Assembly: GCA_903923905.1 (NCBI GenBank)
Contig: CAIXZH010000001.1
Span: 1 to 41,525 of the forward strand
Source of the DNA: an uncultured Bacteroidia bacterium
Lineage (GTDB): Bacteria > Bacteroidota > Bacteroidia > Bacteroidales > Prolixibacteraceae
Length of the DNA: 41,525 bases
Reading direction: 5' to 3'
Below, in pieces: positions 27,734 through 36,360 of the stretch (position 1 is the stretch's first letter; the number at the start of each line of letters is the position of its first letter). The notes under the pieces were generated by a model that did not search any database, was not told where the DNA came from, and worked only from the letters and a program-made list of their open reading frames with translations. Made by a program: the position numbers and the translations under genes.

Positions 27734-28783
27734 ATGTCAAGAAAGTATAAACCCACTGGTAAAATAGGTCTATTCGACAAACAGTTTGCAGCTCAACAGC
27801 TTACTGAAATGGGAAATCCATTAGAAGCAATCAGTAAAGTAGTTGATTTTGAGTTTTTTAGACCGATCCTAGAAGAAAAGCTTTTAAACACCAATAAAAA
27901 GAATAATGCTGGTGCTAAGCCATTTGATGTAGTTTTAATGTTCAAGATCATGCTTATTCAACGATATTACAATCTCGGTGATCAGCAGGTAGAATACCAA
28001 ATCATTGATCGAATGAGCTTTAAGAAGTTTCTGGGAATGGAAAGCGGTGACAAGGTTCCTGATGAAAAGACCATCTGGGCTTTTCGCGAGAAACTCACAC
28101 AAATGGGGATAGTCGAAGATTTATTCATCAGGTTCCGTATTTACTTGGGAGACAAAGGTCTGATATTTAACGAAGGTAAAATAATAGATGCGAGTTTTAC
28201 AGAAGTTCCAATTCAACGCAACAATAGGGATGAAAACAAGCAAATTAAGGAAGATAACGGCGATGATCTTTGGAACGATAAGCCACACAAGAAAAGTCAT
28301 AAAGATATTGATGCTCGATGGACAAAGAAAAATGGAGATGACTATTATGGTTATAAAAATCACATCAAGATAGATGGGAAAAGCAAGTTAATAGACACTT
28401 ATATGGTTTCAGATGCTTCAGTACACGATTCAAAGGTTCTGGATATGCTGCTTACAGAAGAAGATGAAAATCAACCACTTTATGCGGATAGTGCTTACAC
28501 TGGAGCAAATCTGGATCAGACAATATCTAACGGTAAAATGATAAATCAAGTATGTGAAAAAGGATATCGCAATAATCCATTAACTACTGAACAACAAGCA
28601 AATAATAGAATTAAATCAAAAACAAGAGCAAGAGTTGAGCATGTTTTTGGTTTTATGGAACGAAGTATGAAAGGATTGTATATCTGGTCGATTGGGTTAC
28701 CCAGGGCAACCGGTATATTAGGATTAATCAATCTGACCTACAATATTTTTAGATACGAACAATTGATTAGGCAAAAAGCTTAA
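27734..28783 (+). CDS. IS5-family transposase
   Basis: A 349-residue DDE transposase with an N-terminal DUF772-like segment (PFDVVLMFKIMLIQRYYNLG) and catalytic residues Asp152 (IIDASF), Asp252 (YADSAY) and Glu302 (RARVEHVFG). Its C-terminus resembles E. coli IS5 InsH. The frame is open from an ATG at 27692, but a perfect -7 box (27696-27703) lies inside that extension, so the ATG at 27734 (MSRKYKPTG) is preferred. No frameshift or internal stop is present. Confidence 0.95.
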   Translation: MSRKYKPTGKIGLFDKQFAAQQLTEMGNPLEAISKVVDFEFFRPILEEKLLNTNKKNNAGAKPFDVVLMFKIMLIQRYYNLGDQQVEYQIIDRMSFKKFLGMESGDKVPDEKTIWAFREKLTQMGIVEDLFIRFRIYLGDKGLIFNEGKIIDASFTEVPIQRNNRDENKQIKEDNGDDLWNDKPHKKSHKDIDARWTKKNGDDYYGYKNHIKIDGKSKLIDTYMVSDASVHDSKVLDMLLTEEDENQPLYADSAYTGANLDQTISNGKMINQVCEKGYRNNPLTTEQQANNRIKSKTRARVEHVFGFMERSMKGLYIWSIGLPRATGILGLINLTYNIFRYEQLIRQKA

Positions 28784-29062
28784 TACCAATAAAATATATA
28801 ATTAAAGGCGATTAAATTGAAAATGTCAGAAAATTTTTCTCCCAAAAAGACCGAAAAATTGGTCTTCTAACTGCAGTCTGATGATTGCTAAAAATACAGA
28901 AAGATCAAATTGCGATTTGGTCAGAAAAATTTTACTGAAGAATATTGAAAAAACGAATTTTTAGAACCTCCCTAAAGTAATATGAAGAATTATATTCCAA
29001 AAATATGATGGGATTAATATTTAAACTGACAAGTTTCGTTTATAGTTTTTTTTATAAATTCA

Positions 29063-29070
29063 TATATTTG
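29063..29070 (+). promoter_or_regulatory. Possible -7 box for the DUF1080 gene
   Basis: TATATTTG is an exact TAnnTTTG match about 100 bases before the ATG. A second candidate, TATCTTCG followed by CA at 29125-29132, has one mismatch but lies closer. They cannot be told apart from sequence alone. Confidence 0.4.
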
Positions 29071-29082
29071 ATTATCAAGCAA

Positions 29083-29116
29083 TAATAAATTCCGTTTTCG
29101 TAAACGGAATTTATTA
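29083..29116. repeat. Inverted repeat upstream of the DUF1080 gene
   Basis: Perfect 15-base arms (TAATAAATTCCGTTT and its complement) around a TCGT loop. The position fits an operator covering the -33 region of the box at 29125, or a 5'-leader hairpin if the box at 29063 is used. The CCGTTT/AAACGG core loosely recalls LacI-type operators, but this is weak. Confidence 0.65.
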
Positions 29117-29167
29117 AAATAGCCTATCTTCGCAACATTATTTTATCCATTAAATTATTTAAAAACG

Positions 29168-30535
29168 ATGAAAAAAATCTTTCTATCCTTAATCATGCTG
29201 GCTATTTCATTAGGAGTATTTGCCACCGGCAACAAATGGGAGAAACTCTTCAATGGCAAGGATTTATCCGGTTGGGAAAGACTAAATGGCACCGCTGAAT
29301 ATACTGTGGTCAAAGGGGAGATTGTGGGCACCACACAGATGAATACCTCAAACACTTTTCTGGCTACGATACGAACTTTCGGAGATTTCATCCTGGAATA
29401 CGAAATAAAAATGGATGAAGGGCTTAATTCCGGAGTCCAGATCAGATCAGAGAGCAATAAAGAATATAACAATGGTCGGGTTCATGGTTACCAGGTTGAA
29501 TGTGATGATTCGCCACGTGCGTGGTCGGCCGGCATTTATGATGAATCGCGCAGAGGATGGCTCTATCCGCTTGAATATAACCAGGAAGCTAAGAAAAGTT
29601 ACAAACGTTCCCGATGGAATAAGTTCCGGGTTGAAGCGATCGGCAATTCAATCCGTACCTGGCTGAATGGTACACCCTGTGCTAACCTGGTCGACGATAT
29701 GACTCCTTCGGGATTTATTGCGCTGCAGGTCCACGGCATCGGAAATAATGAAAAAAGCGCCGGCAGAAAAATCTATTTCCGAAATATCCGGATTATGACC
29801 AGGAATCTTGAGGAGAACCGGACACCGATGGACAAAAGTACAACTGAAGTAAGTTATCTGAATAACGTGTTGACTGACAACGAGAAAGAAAACGGATGGA
29901 AATTGATATGGGACGGAAAAACTACCCAGGGGTGGCGCGGAGCAGGACTTGCAACCTTTCCTGAAAAAGGCTGGACCATTGAGGATGGAATGCTCAGCCC
30001 GAATAAAGGAGAAAATAAAGGTGGCGGAGACATCGTCACGCTCAGAAAATATAAGAATTTCATCCTTGAAGCTGATTTCAAAATTACTGAAGCTGCTAAC
30101 AGCGGGATAAAGTATTTTATTCAAAGCGAACCGGGAAAGAAAAATACAGTGGGATTTGAATATCAAATTCTTGATGATGCAAGACATCCCGATGCCAAAC
30201 TGGGAACCAATGGGAATCGGACCTTGGCCTCACTTTACGATCTGATCCCAGCCAATTCGCAGATTTTCGATCCGAGCCAACCTGTAAAAAGAGTAAACGA
30301 AATTGGTCAGTGGAATAGAGCCAGAATCGAGGTAAAAGGGAACAAAGTAACCCATTTTCTGAATGGTGTTAAAGTTCTTGAAATCACAAAAGGCTCAAAC
30401 GAGTTCAAGGAAGCTATTGCTAAAAGCAAATTCAGCAAAGCCCCCGGATTCGGCGAATTCGAAGACGGATACATCCTGTTACAGGATCACGGAAATGAAG
30501 TTTCATTCAGGAACATTAAAATCAAGGAGTTGTAA
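29168..30535 (+). CDS. Exported protein with two DUF1080 (3-keto-disaccharide hydrolase) domains
   Basis: A 455-residue protein with a signal peptide (MKKIFLSLIMLAISLGVFA) and two concanavalin-like DUF1080 domains, about residues 24-205 and 240-454. Typical motifs occur in both: LFNGKDLSGWERLNG and LIWDGKTTQGWRGAG at the starts, and NSGVQIRSE and NSGIKYF further in. DUF1080 proteins include 3-keto-disaccharide hydrolases and are common in glycan-degrading Bacteroidota. No lipobox is seen, so the protein is probably periplasmic. The exact substrate is unknown. It starts a plus-strand pair with the ogt gene 38 bases downstream. Confidence 0.9.
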   Translation: MKKIFLSLIMLAISLGVFATGNKWEKLFNGKDLSGWERLNGTAEYTVVKGEIVGTTQMNTSNTFLATIRTFGDFILEYEIKMDEGLNSGVQIRSESNKEYNNGRVHGYQVECDDSPRAWSAGIYDESRRGWLYPLEYNQEAKKSYKRSRWNKFRVEAIGNSIRTWLNGTPCANLVDDMTPSGFIALQVHGIGNNEKSAGRKIYFRNIRIMTRNLEENRTPMDKSTTEVSYLNNVLTDNEKENGWKLIWDGKTTQGWRGAGLATFPEKGWTIEDGMLSPNKGENKGGGDIVTLRKYKNFILEADFKITEAANSGIKYFIQSEPGKKNTVGFEYQILDDARHPDAKLGTNGNRTLASLYDLIPANSQIFDPSQPVKRVNEIGQWNRARIEVKGNKVTHFLNGVKVLEITKGSNEFKEAIAKSKFSKAPGFGEFEDGYILLQDHGNEVSFRNIKIKEL

Positions 30536-30573
30536 TTATTTTTCTACCAGCTTTCACTTATTTTTTATCAAAA

Positions 30574-31056
30574 ATGGCAACCTGGTCTAAAACGATGAAT
30601 TCCCCGATCGGTGTCTTAAAGCTGACGTCGGACGATTATCATCTGAAGTCAATTTCTTTTGATGCGGAAATTTCCGGGGAACCTGCGGAATTCACGGAGG
30701 TTTTGTCCCTAGCTCAGAAACAACTTGAAGAATATTTCTCCGGCACCCGGCGCCAGTTTGATTTGCCCCTTGATCCGGATGGCACTGACTTTCAGCAAAA
30801 AGTATGGAAACAGTTATCGGAGGTGCCTTATGGTTCGACTATGAGCTATATTGAAATTGCACGCGGCCTGAACGCTGAAAGTTCAAGCCGCGCAGTGGGA
30901 ATGGCCAATGGCCGGAATCCTATTCCTGTCATAATTCCGTGTCACCGGATCATCGGACACAACGGAAAACTAACCGGATATGCCGGTGGTCTGGAACGGA
31001 AGAAATGGTTGTTACTTCACGAACAGCAAAATTCTGAGAATAACCAGTTGTTTTGA
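30574..31056 (+). CDS. ogt: Methylated-DNA--protein-cysteine methyltransferase
   Basis: A 160-residue DNA repair protein that transfers an alkyl group from O6-alkylguanine to its own cysteine. The active site IPCHRIIG places the acceptor at Cys123, and RAVGMANGRNP (106-116) and LTGYAGGLERK (133-143) are conserved family motifs. The Ada regulatory domain is missing, so it is the stand-alone Ogt/AGT form. It is 38 bases after the DUF1080 gene and converges on the next gene with a 2-base gap. Confidence 0.96.
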   Translation: MATWSKTMNSPIGVLKLTSDDYHLKSISFDAEISGEPAEFTEVLSLAQKQLEEYFSGTRRQFDLPLDPDGTDFQQKVWKQLSEVPYGSTMSYIEIARGLNAESSSRAVGMANGRNPIPVIIPCHRIIGHNGKLTGYAGGLERKKWLLLHEQQNSENNQLF

Positions 31057-31058
31057 GG

Positions 31059-32174
31059 TTATTTTTTAAGATATGCAGTGTGTATTGCCTTGTCAAAGAT
31101 CACCCAATCTTTTGAGGTCATCCGCTCAGGTGTAAAAAGACAGATACCTGCTGCGCCATTTTCAACCGATTCGCGAATTGCAGCTTCAAGCTCTTCGGGT
31201 AAAAGACCGTGATTCTCAGGATCTGGCTCACTGATCTTCTTTTCAGGTTCAGGACAGATAAATAATCCGCTGTACACCGGCTTTTTATTTTCCAGGGTTG
31301 TAGTTGATTCCTTGCACATCTTTCCAATCCAGGATGTTCCCTGAAGGTAAAAATCGTTGTAATTCATCGGATAGAACGCATCAAGATTCCATTTGTTCCA
31401 CTCCTGCCTGACAATTTTCCGGGCGATGGAATTCGGTCCGGGAAATACTGCAGCGTTAATCTCCTTATGTTTGGCATGAACCATAGCGGCCAGCCGGTTC
31501 ACAAGATTTGTGATCAGGTCATAACGGAATTGTTTCCACGCTTCCACCTGGGAAGGATCTTTTACAGATTTGATATCAATGCCGGTTTTAGCATTGAAAT
31601 CAGCAACACACTTGTCGCAATAACAGTAGTCAAACTGTGGAAATTCCCGGTCCATGACCAAACCGTACTTCTTCCATAAACCAGGTGCCAGTATGACATC
31701 GGGGAAACGGATAAAATCGAGATGAATACCATCCACATCAGGAATATCTGCAACCTGACCATACATATCAGCAAGAAACTGATAGACCTCCTCGCGGTTT
31801 GGACATAAAAATTTATAATGACTCGCGTAGGCAGGCTTGTCAAAGGCCGATTCTCCCCTGCCGTTTAAAGCATACCATTCCGGTTTTAGTTTAGGATTAA
31901 CTCCCTGGATCATGGTTGGAATCCAGGAATAAAACTTTAATCCGACCTCTTTGGCAATCTTCCCTACCCGCCGGTAGGTTTCAGGTTGCTGACCAGCTGA
32001 ATACATTAATCCGTCAATTCCTTTGGCTTTCAGATCGAGAAATTGGGTCTTTAATTCGGCGTCTGTCAATTTTTCCGGACCACCCATCCATGCATAACAG
32101 GGAATTTTGGATTCCTGGTGCGTTGAACAAGAAAACAGAATGAAAATGAGGGCGATAACCAATAGCTTTTTCAT
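31059..32174 (-). CDS. Glycosyl-hydrolase-like lipoprotein (GHL10/DUF187-like TIM barrel)
   Basis: A 371-residue protein with a lipoprotein signal (MKKLLVIALIFILFSCS, lipid-attached Cys16). The start at 32174 is preferred over 32201 because it puts the signal peptide at the N-terminus. The TIM-barrel motif DVDGIHLDFIRFPD and the FYPMNYNDFY segment resemble GHL10/DUF187 putative glycosyl hydrolases. A pair of cysteine motifs (CYCDKC, about residues 181-186) is unusual and may bind metal. It follows the DUF3863-like gene after 190 bases but has its own -7 box. Activity is unproven. Confidence 0.8.
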   Translation of the reverse strand: MKKLLVIALIFILFSCSTHQESKIPCYAWMGGPEKLTDAELKTQFLDLKAKGIDGLMYSAGQQPETYRRVGKIAKEVGLKFYSWIPTMIQGVNPKLKPEWYALNGRGESAFDKPAYASHYKFLCPNREEVYQFLADMYGQVADIPDVDGIHLDFIRFPDVILAPGLWKKYGLVMDREFPQFDYCYCDKCVADFNAKTGIDIKSVKDPSQVEAWKQFRYDLITNLVNRLAAMVHAKHKEINAAVFPGPNSIARKIVRQEWNKWNLDAFYPMNYNDFYLQGTSWIGKMCKESTTTLENKKPVYSGLFICPEPEKKISEPDPENHGLLPEELEAAIRESVENGAAGICLFTPERMTSKDWVIFDKAIHTAYLKK

Positions 32175-32258
32175 ATTCTTTATTTTAGGTTTTTCTGCCA
32201 TAAATCTATTGACCAGACAGACAGATATCTTTTAATAATGCGATTCGTATTCCATTTT

Positions 32259-32266
32259 CAAAGGTA
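32259..32266 (-). promoter_or_regulatory. -7 box for the GHL10-like lipoprotein gene
   Basis: TACCTTTG on the minus strand is an exact TAnnTTTG match, giving a leader of about 78 bases. No clear -33 TTG was found. Confidence 0.45.
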
Positions 32267-32364
32267 AAGGTTTCTGGTGAGATTTTTTTAAAGTAACCTG
32301 ATGACTATTTCAAAATCATCAACAAGTCACCTGGTCACTCCTGAAAATGAATTACCTTCTACTA

Positions 32365-33711
32365 TTATTTGGTTTTCAATAAGTCCGGATAAAAATTTTG
32401 AATTACAGATTTTGATTTTTTGTCAAGATTTCTCAACGGGACTGGTTTATCCTGCGGACGGATTTGTTTCTGGTTAATCTCCCCCATGAGACTCCAATTC
32501 CGGGTACTGGCTGATACCGGTTCTTCAGCTTTAAAATCATAACGGGTAAAATCAATGACATTTTCCTCAGAACCCTTCCTGTCCTCAGACAAGAGTGCGA
32601 GCCGGAAGGTTTTATTCATTATCCAACTGATTTTCATTCCTGCGTCAGAGCCCCCGATCCCGGAGCCCTTCTCTTCGAACCGGTAATTAAAATCATTGGT
32701 TTTAAAATGGTTACGCCATATCAGGCCAAATTCGCCCTGCGTGATAAACTCTGTATCCGGCCACCGTTTTTTGATTTCACTCAACCACCTGGTTAATCCT
32801 GAAACTTCAATTGGTAAGGAGATTTCCCAGCAATTGGTGACCCATGCAAATCCGTTCAATTCAAATCCACGGTCAAATTGGATGGCGGTTGAGTGGAGCA
32901 TCTCTCTTACACCAATTTCTTCACCGTATTTATGCAGGGTCTCGATCGGTCCGACTCCCATCCTGCTGTTAAAACCTCCGGAACCACCAGCTCTGCGGGC
33001 TGCCAAAAAATCCATGGTCCAGCCATCCAGGTTCACACAATCGATAAAATCGTTTTTCCCTTGTGCTGGTTTGCAAAAATGTTCCGTTGATGGATAATAG
33101 GGATAGCAAACCGAACCGTCTCCATCTTGATTGTCAATGGCATACTGGCTCCAGATATTCCCCTGGCAAACATGGATCTTCTCTTTCGTTGCAAGGAACT
33201 CCAGGTTTTTGGCCGACAGGAATCCGGCTACGATACTATTGGGACGATACCCTTTTCCCGTTATTTCGGACACTTTTGCGAGACCTTCATGCAAATCCTT
33301 GTTAACCTGTTCGGTTGAGTTATAAGCATTTGCAAAATAGGCACCGGGTATAAAAGTTATTTCATCACCGTATTTGTAATGATAACCAACGACCAGTTCC
33401 CTTATTTTTCTATAATTGGCAGTGGTGTCATGCAAGGCGAGCCAGCTCAGAGCCCAGGTTATTCTGGCTCCGGGAAATCCCGCCTCAATTGAATTCCTGA
33501 ATTTAATTACGCGTGCCGGAGTATGGTCTTTGCGTTCATCCTGACCAACATTTTTATCTCTTGCCACCTCAATCTGGTTTACCCGAATCACCGTATTGAA
33601 CGTCAGAAAACGATGCCCGATTAGCTCTTTAGACTTTAAGCTTTTAGGGGTGGCAGACTGAAGCAGAATTGAGTAGAGGAGCAAACAGAGTATCAAAAAG
33701 ATGATTCTCAT
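32365..33711 (-). CDS. Exported protein, possibly DUF3863/DUF3864 family
   Basis: A 448-residue protein with a signal peptide (MRIIFLILCLLLYSILL). The sequence resembles Bacteroidota DUF3863-type proteins of unknown function, but I am only moderately sure of the family. Aromatic-rich motifs such as ARITWALSWLALHD and GSVCYPYYPSTEHFC suggest a polysaccharide-deacetylase or GH57-like barrel; this is inference. It starts 3 bases after the DUF4965 gene stop, so the two are co-transcribed and probably act on the same glycan. Confidence 0.7.
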   Translation of the reverse strand: MRIIFLILCLLLYSILLQSATPKSLKSKELIGHRFLTFNTVIRVNQIEVARDKNVGQDERKDHTPARVIKFRNSIEAGFPGARITWALSWLALHDTTANYRKIRELVVGYHYKYGDEITFIPGAYFANAYNSTEQVNKDLHEGLAKVSEITGKGYRPNSIVAGFLSAKNLEFLATKEKIHVCQGNIWSQYAIDNQDGDGSVCYPYYPSTEHFCKPAQGKNDFIDCVNLDGWTMDFLAARRAGGSGGFNSRMGVGPIETLHKYGEEIGVREMLHSTAIQFDRGFELNGFAWVTNCWEISLPIEVSGLTRWLSEIKKRWPDTEFITQGEFGLIWRNHFKTNDFNYRFEEKGSGIGGSDAGMKISWIMNKTFRLALLSEDRKGSEENVIDFTRYDFKAEEPVSASTRNWSLMGEINQKQIRPQDKPVPLRNLDKKSKSVIQNFYPDLLKTK

Positions 33712-33714
33712 AAG

Positions 33715-36243
33715 TTATTGGTTTTTTTGTTCTAGCATTTTTATAAAGTACCCGCCAACCACCGAACGCGCCTGAAAACCGACCTGATGAGCATCGGGTG
33801 TTTCATACCAGTCAGTCATCGGGACCCGGTTGGGCGTTTCATTTACGAATTTATGCTCGGGATCAATAAATTTTTGAAAAGTCGTCCTGTCATTCGCCAG
33901 GGTAGCCGTCCAGATTATCCAGTCAGATTTGGTGTAGGTCCTCCGGTTATCCAGCGGTAATCCATAAGTATTTTGTTTCGTGAGATAATAGGCAACCTCT
34001 TTTTCTGCCACCTCTTTGGGGAATATGTTCAACTTCAGGATTTTGTCCCATACCAGGTTGTATTTCTGGCTCCAGGTTCCGGGTTGATCAAAAGTCAGTC
34101 GGAAATGGTCGCCATCGCTGGCCATTTCGATCCATTTGGATGCCATTTCCTTAGCTTTTGAATTGTATTTTTCGGCTAACTCTGTTTTTCCCAATAGACC
34201 GGCAAGTTTTCCATATCCGGCAATTCCCATAATCGCTTTAATGGAAAGATTCGTATTGTGAGCAAAGTGTCCGGCAAAATCATCGGTACACAACTGATTT
34301 TCGGGGTTAAGACCATTTTGAAGCAGGTAATCGGCCCAGATCGTCAATGTCTTCCAATGCTTTTCGGCATAAGAGGCATTTCCTTCAGCCTGTGCGATGG
34401 CGGTCGTAAGAATCAACATGTTTCCGCACTCTTCAACTGGCATGTCACCACCATAAGTCTGACCGTTCGCCAGGGGATAGGTTCCTACGTCGTGAGCCGA
34501 AAAAGGCTTGGTCCATTTCCCACTTTCTGAAAAATAGAAAATGGGAGTCATCATCCCTTTCAACAAATCGGGATTATACAGTAAAAAAAGTGGCGCTGAA
34601 GGATAAGTGACGTCAACAGTACCTATTGATCCGTTACTGAAGTTCTCCTTGGAAAAGAACAAGGTATTTCCTTCTTTGTCCTTTAAGAGCTTATGGGCAG
34701 CAATAGACTGACGGTATGCGAGGACGCAAAGTTCAGCATAATTTTCACCGCCCGCTTTCACTGCCTCTTCCCAAAGCCGGTTATCGAACCGGGAGCAACT
34801 TTCACTCAGTTGGTCAAACTCCGCTGAGGCCGCTTTAAGGGCATCATCCATAGTAACTTTACCCTCTTTTTTCCACCAGGCCATACGGTTTACTCCAAAA
34901 TATTGAATCGAGTACAAATCATCGTAGCCCACCATAATATTACCCGAAACCGGTTTTGTCTCCACTTTGCCAAGTTGTTGAACGCACGCCATTACTGGCA
35001 TATTTTCGGTCATCCGGGAAATCATTTTTTCTTTCGAAGAATCTTTAAGCAGGCCATCGGTTGCAAATTCCTGTTTTATAACATTGTAATTTCCCGTTGC
35101 AAAGGTCATCTCAGGACTCGTTTTACCGCAGAGGTAGAAATAACCCCAATCGATGCGGCGATCATCACCCTGTTTGGCTAAAATAGCCTGTTCAGTCGTT
35201 CCTGCCTTGAAATAAGTCAGCCCCTCCGTTTTTCCTTTCTCCAGCGAAACCTCCTGTGAAATATGATCCACCGCCCACTCGGGAGTTGCCTCGAAGTAGA
35301 TCTGGACATCATGCTCTCTGCCATCGGTAGACCGGGTATCATAGCTAATATAATTGACCGGTCTGGACAAAACATCAAGATTATCAGGCAATAGCGGGGA
35401 GATGAAGGTAAGGTTGAGGTCAACAGGGCCACAGGAGAAATTGTAATGGGTCTGGGTTGCAGACAACGCGACCGATTTCTGTAATGCACTCTTTGGAAAT
35501 ACAGCCGACTGATCACTGTCCTGGTAAATACCAAAGTCGACATAAGCACCCCCAACCTTATTTGAACAGTGCACGGCAACCACGTTTTTTCCGGTTTGAT
35601 TGAGCAATTTACGTAATTCACCTTCCAATGGAAGTACTACATTATTTTTATAGGCATAGCCGGTGTCAACCAGTTTCCGGCCATTCAGATACAACTCAAA
35701 ATTCTCGTCATGTGAATAAATCAGGTAAAGCGGGACTTCGGGCAACCTGGAATTCAATGTAAACTCACGCCGCACCCAAATATCCGTAGTTTCCCAAAGA
35801 GTTGACATGACCGGCATTCCGGGGGTTCCGAATGCCCCTTTGCCAATCTTCCAATTCAACGCATCGAAAGCCGGTTTTTCCCAACCTTTGGCAGGCTGTT
35901 TAAAGAGATATTTTCCCTCCCAGGCACCCTGATCAGCCATAGGCAGGATAGCTTTTTTAGGAATCTCCTCCTTGCCCATAAAGCGAAATACCTGACCGTC
36001 AACACGAAGGGTTCCAATTAATCCAAACCTTTTACCGGTCCAATGGCGAATCGCGTCATCGTATAAATGGTCTGTTTCAGACCATGCACTGGTATAGGGA
36101 TCGATGGTAATCAGCGGATAGGCCGGCGCCCGCAGATTCCGGGTAACTGAGACCGGAGTTGCCTGTTTTGTTCCGGAGCATGCCATAATTACCATAGCCA
36201 AAGTTAAAAGGCCAGGATAAATCAGGAGCCTTACATTTTTCAT
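33715..36243 (-). CDS. Lipoprotein of the DUF4964-DUF5127-DUF4965-DUF1793 (glutaminase-like) family
   Basis: An 842-residue protein with a lipoprotein signal (lipobox MVIMAC, Cys22). The start at 36243 is preferred over 36264 because it gives a normal-length signal peptide. After the DUF4964-like N-terminal part (APAYPLITIDPYTSAWSETD) comes a galactose-binding-like beta-sandwich (YSHDENFELYLNGRKLVDTG), then DUF5127 and the alpha-helical DUF4965/DUF1793 barrel (NGQTYGGDMPVEECGN, QPGTWSQKYNLVWDKI, LPLDNRRTYTKSDWIIWTA). The family is annotated as glutaminase A in fungi, but in Bacteroidota it occurs with glycoside hydrolases and may be a glycosidase. First gene of the pair with the DUF3863-like gene. 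Confidence 0.88.
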   Translation of the reverse strand: MKNVRLLIYPGLLTLAMVIMACSGTKQATPVSVTRNLRAPAYPLITIDPYTSAWSETDHLYDDAIRHWTGKRFGLIGTLRVDGQVFRFMGKEEIPKKAILPMADQGAWEGKYLFKQPAKGWEKPAFDALNWKIGKGAFGTPGMPVMSTLWETTDIWVRREFTLNSRLPEVPLYLIYSHDENFELYLNGRKLVDTGYAYKNNVVLPLEGELRKLLNQTGKNVVAVHCSNKVGGAYVDFGIYQDSDQSAVFPKSALQKSVALSATQTHYNFSCGPVDLNLTFISPLLPDNLDVLSRPVNYISYDTRSTDGREHDVQIYFEATPEWAVDHISQEVSLEKGKTEGLTYFKAGTTEQAILAKQGDDRRIDWGYFYLCGKTSPEMTFATGNYNVIKQEFATDGLLKDSSKEKMISRMTENMPVMACVQQLGKVETKPVSGNIMVGYDDLYSIQYFGVNRMAWWKKEGKVTMDDALKAASAEFDQLSESCSRFDNRLWEEAVKAGGENYAELCVLAYRQSIAAHKLLKDKEGNTLFFSKENFSNGSIGTVDVTYPSAPLFLLYNPDLLKGMMTPIFYFSESGKWTKPFSAHDVGTYPLANGQTYGGDMPVEECGNMLILTTAIAQAEGNASYAEKHWKTLTIWADYLLQNGLNPENQLCTDDFAGHFAHNTNLSIKAIMGIAGYGKLAGLLGKTELAEKYNSKAKEMASKWIEMASDGDHFRLTFDQPGTWSQKYNLVWDKILKLNIFPKEVAEKEVAYYLTKQNTYGLPLDNRRTYTKSDWIIWTATLANDRTTFQKFIDPEHKFVNETPNRVPMTDWYETPDAHQVGFQARSVVGGYFIKMLEQKNQ

Positions 36244-36360
36244 ATCAAGTAGGTTAGTTTTCAAATTATTGAATTATTCAAATTCATCTTTTGGTGATTT
36301 CTTCAATTGGAATCAGCGGAAATCTGGGGTATCAGCGGGACAATCCGGTTTAAACGGTTG

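Larger units (their letters stand above)
27652..28972 (+). mobile_element. IS5-family insertion sequence, complete (1321 bases)
   Basis: The ends are inverted repeats: GGGAGGTTCTA is identical at both, and 15 of the first 17 bases match. The element is flanked by a direct TAAA duplication (27648-27651 and 28973-28976). It encodes one full-length DDE transposase. Intact ends, target duplication and open frame suggest recent, possibly active transposition. It sits in the divergent region between upxY and the DUF1080 gene; removing it leaves an intergenic region of about 280 bases. Confidence 0.9.
28784..29167. other. 384-base gap: right end of the IS and DUF1080 upstream region
   Basis: The left half (to 28972) is the non-coding right end of the insertion sequence. 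The remainder holds a TAnnTTTG box at 29063-29070, a 15-base-arm inverted repeat at 29083-29116 and a near-match box TATCTTCG at 29125-29132 before the DUF1080 gene. Confidence 0.6.
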
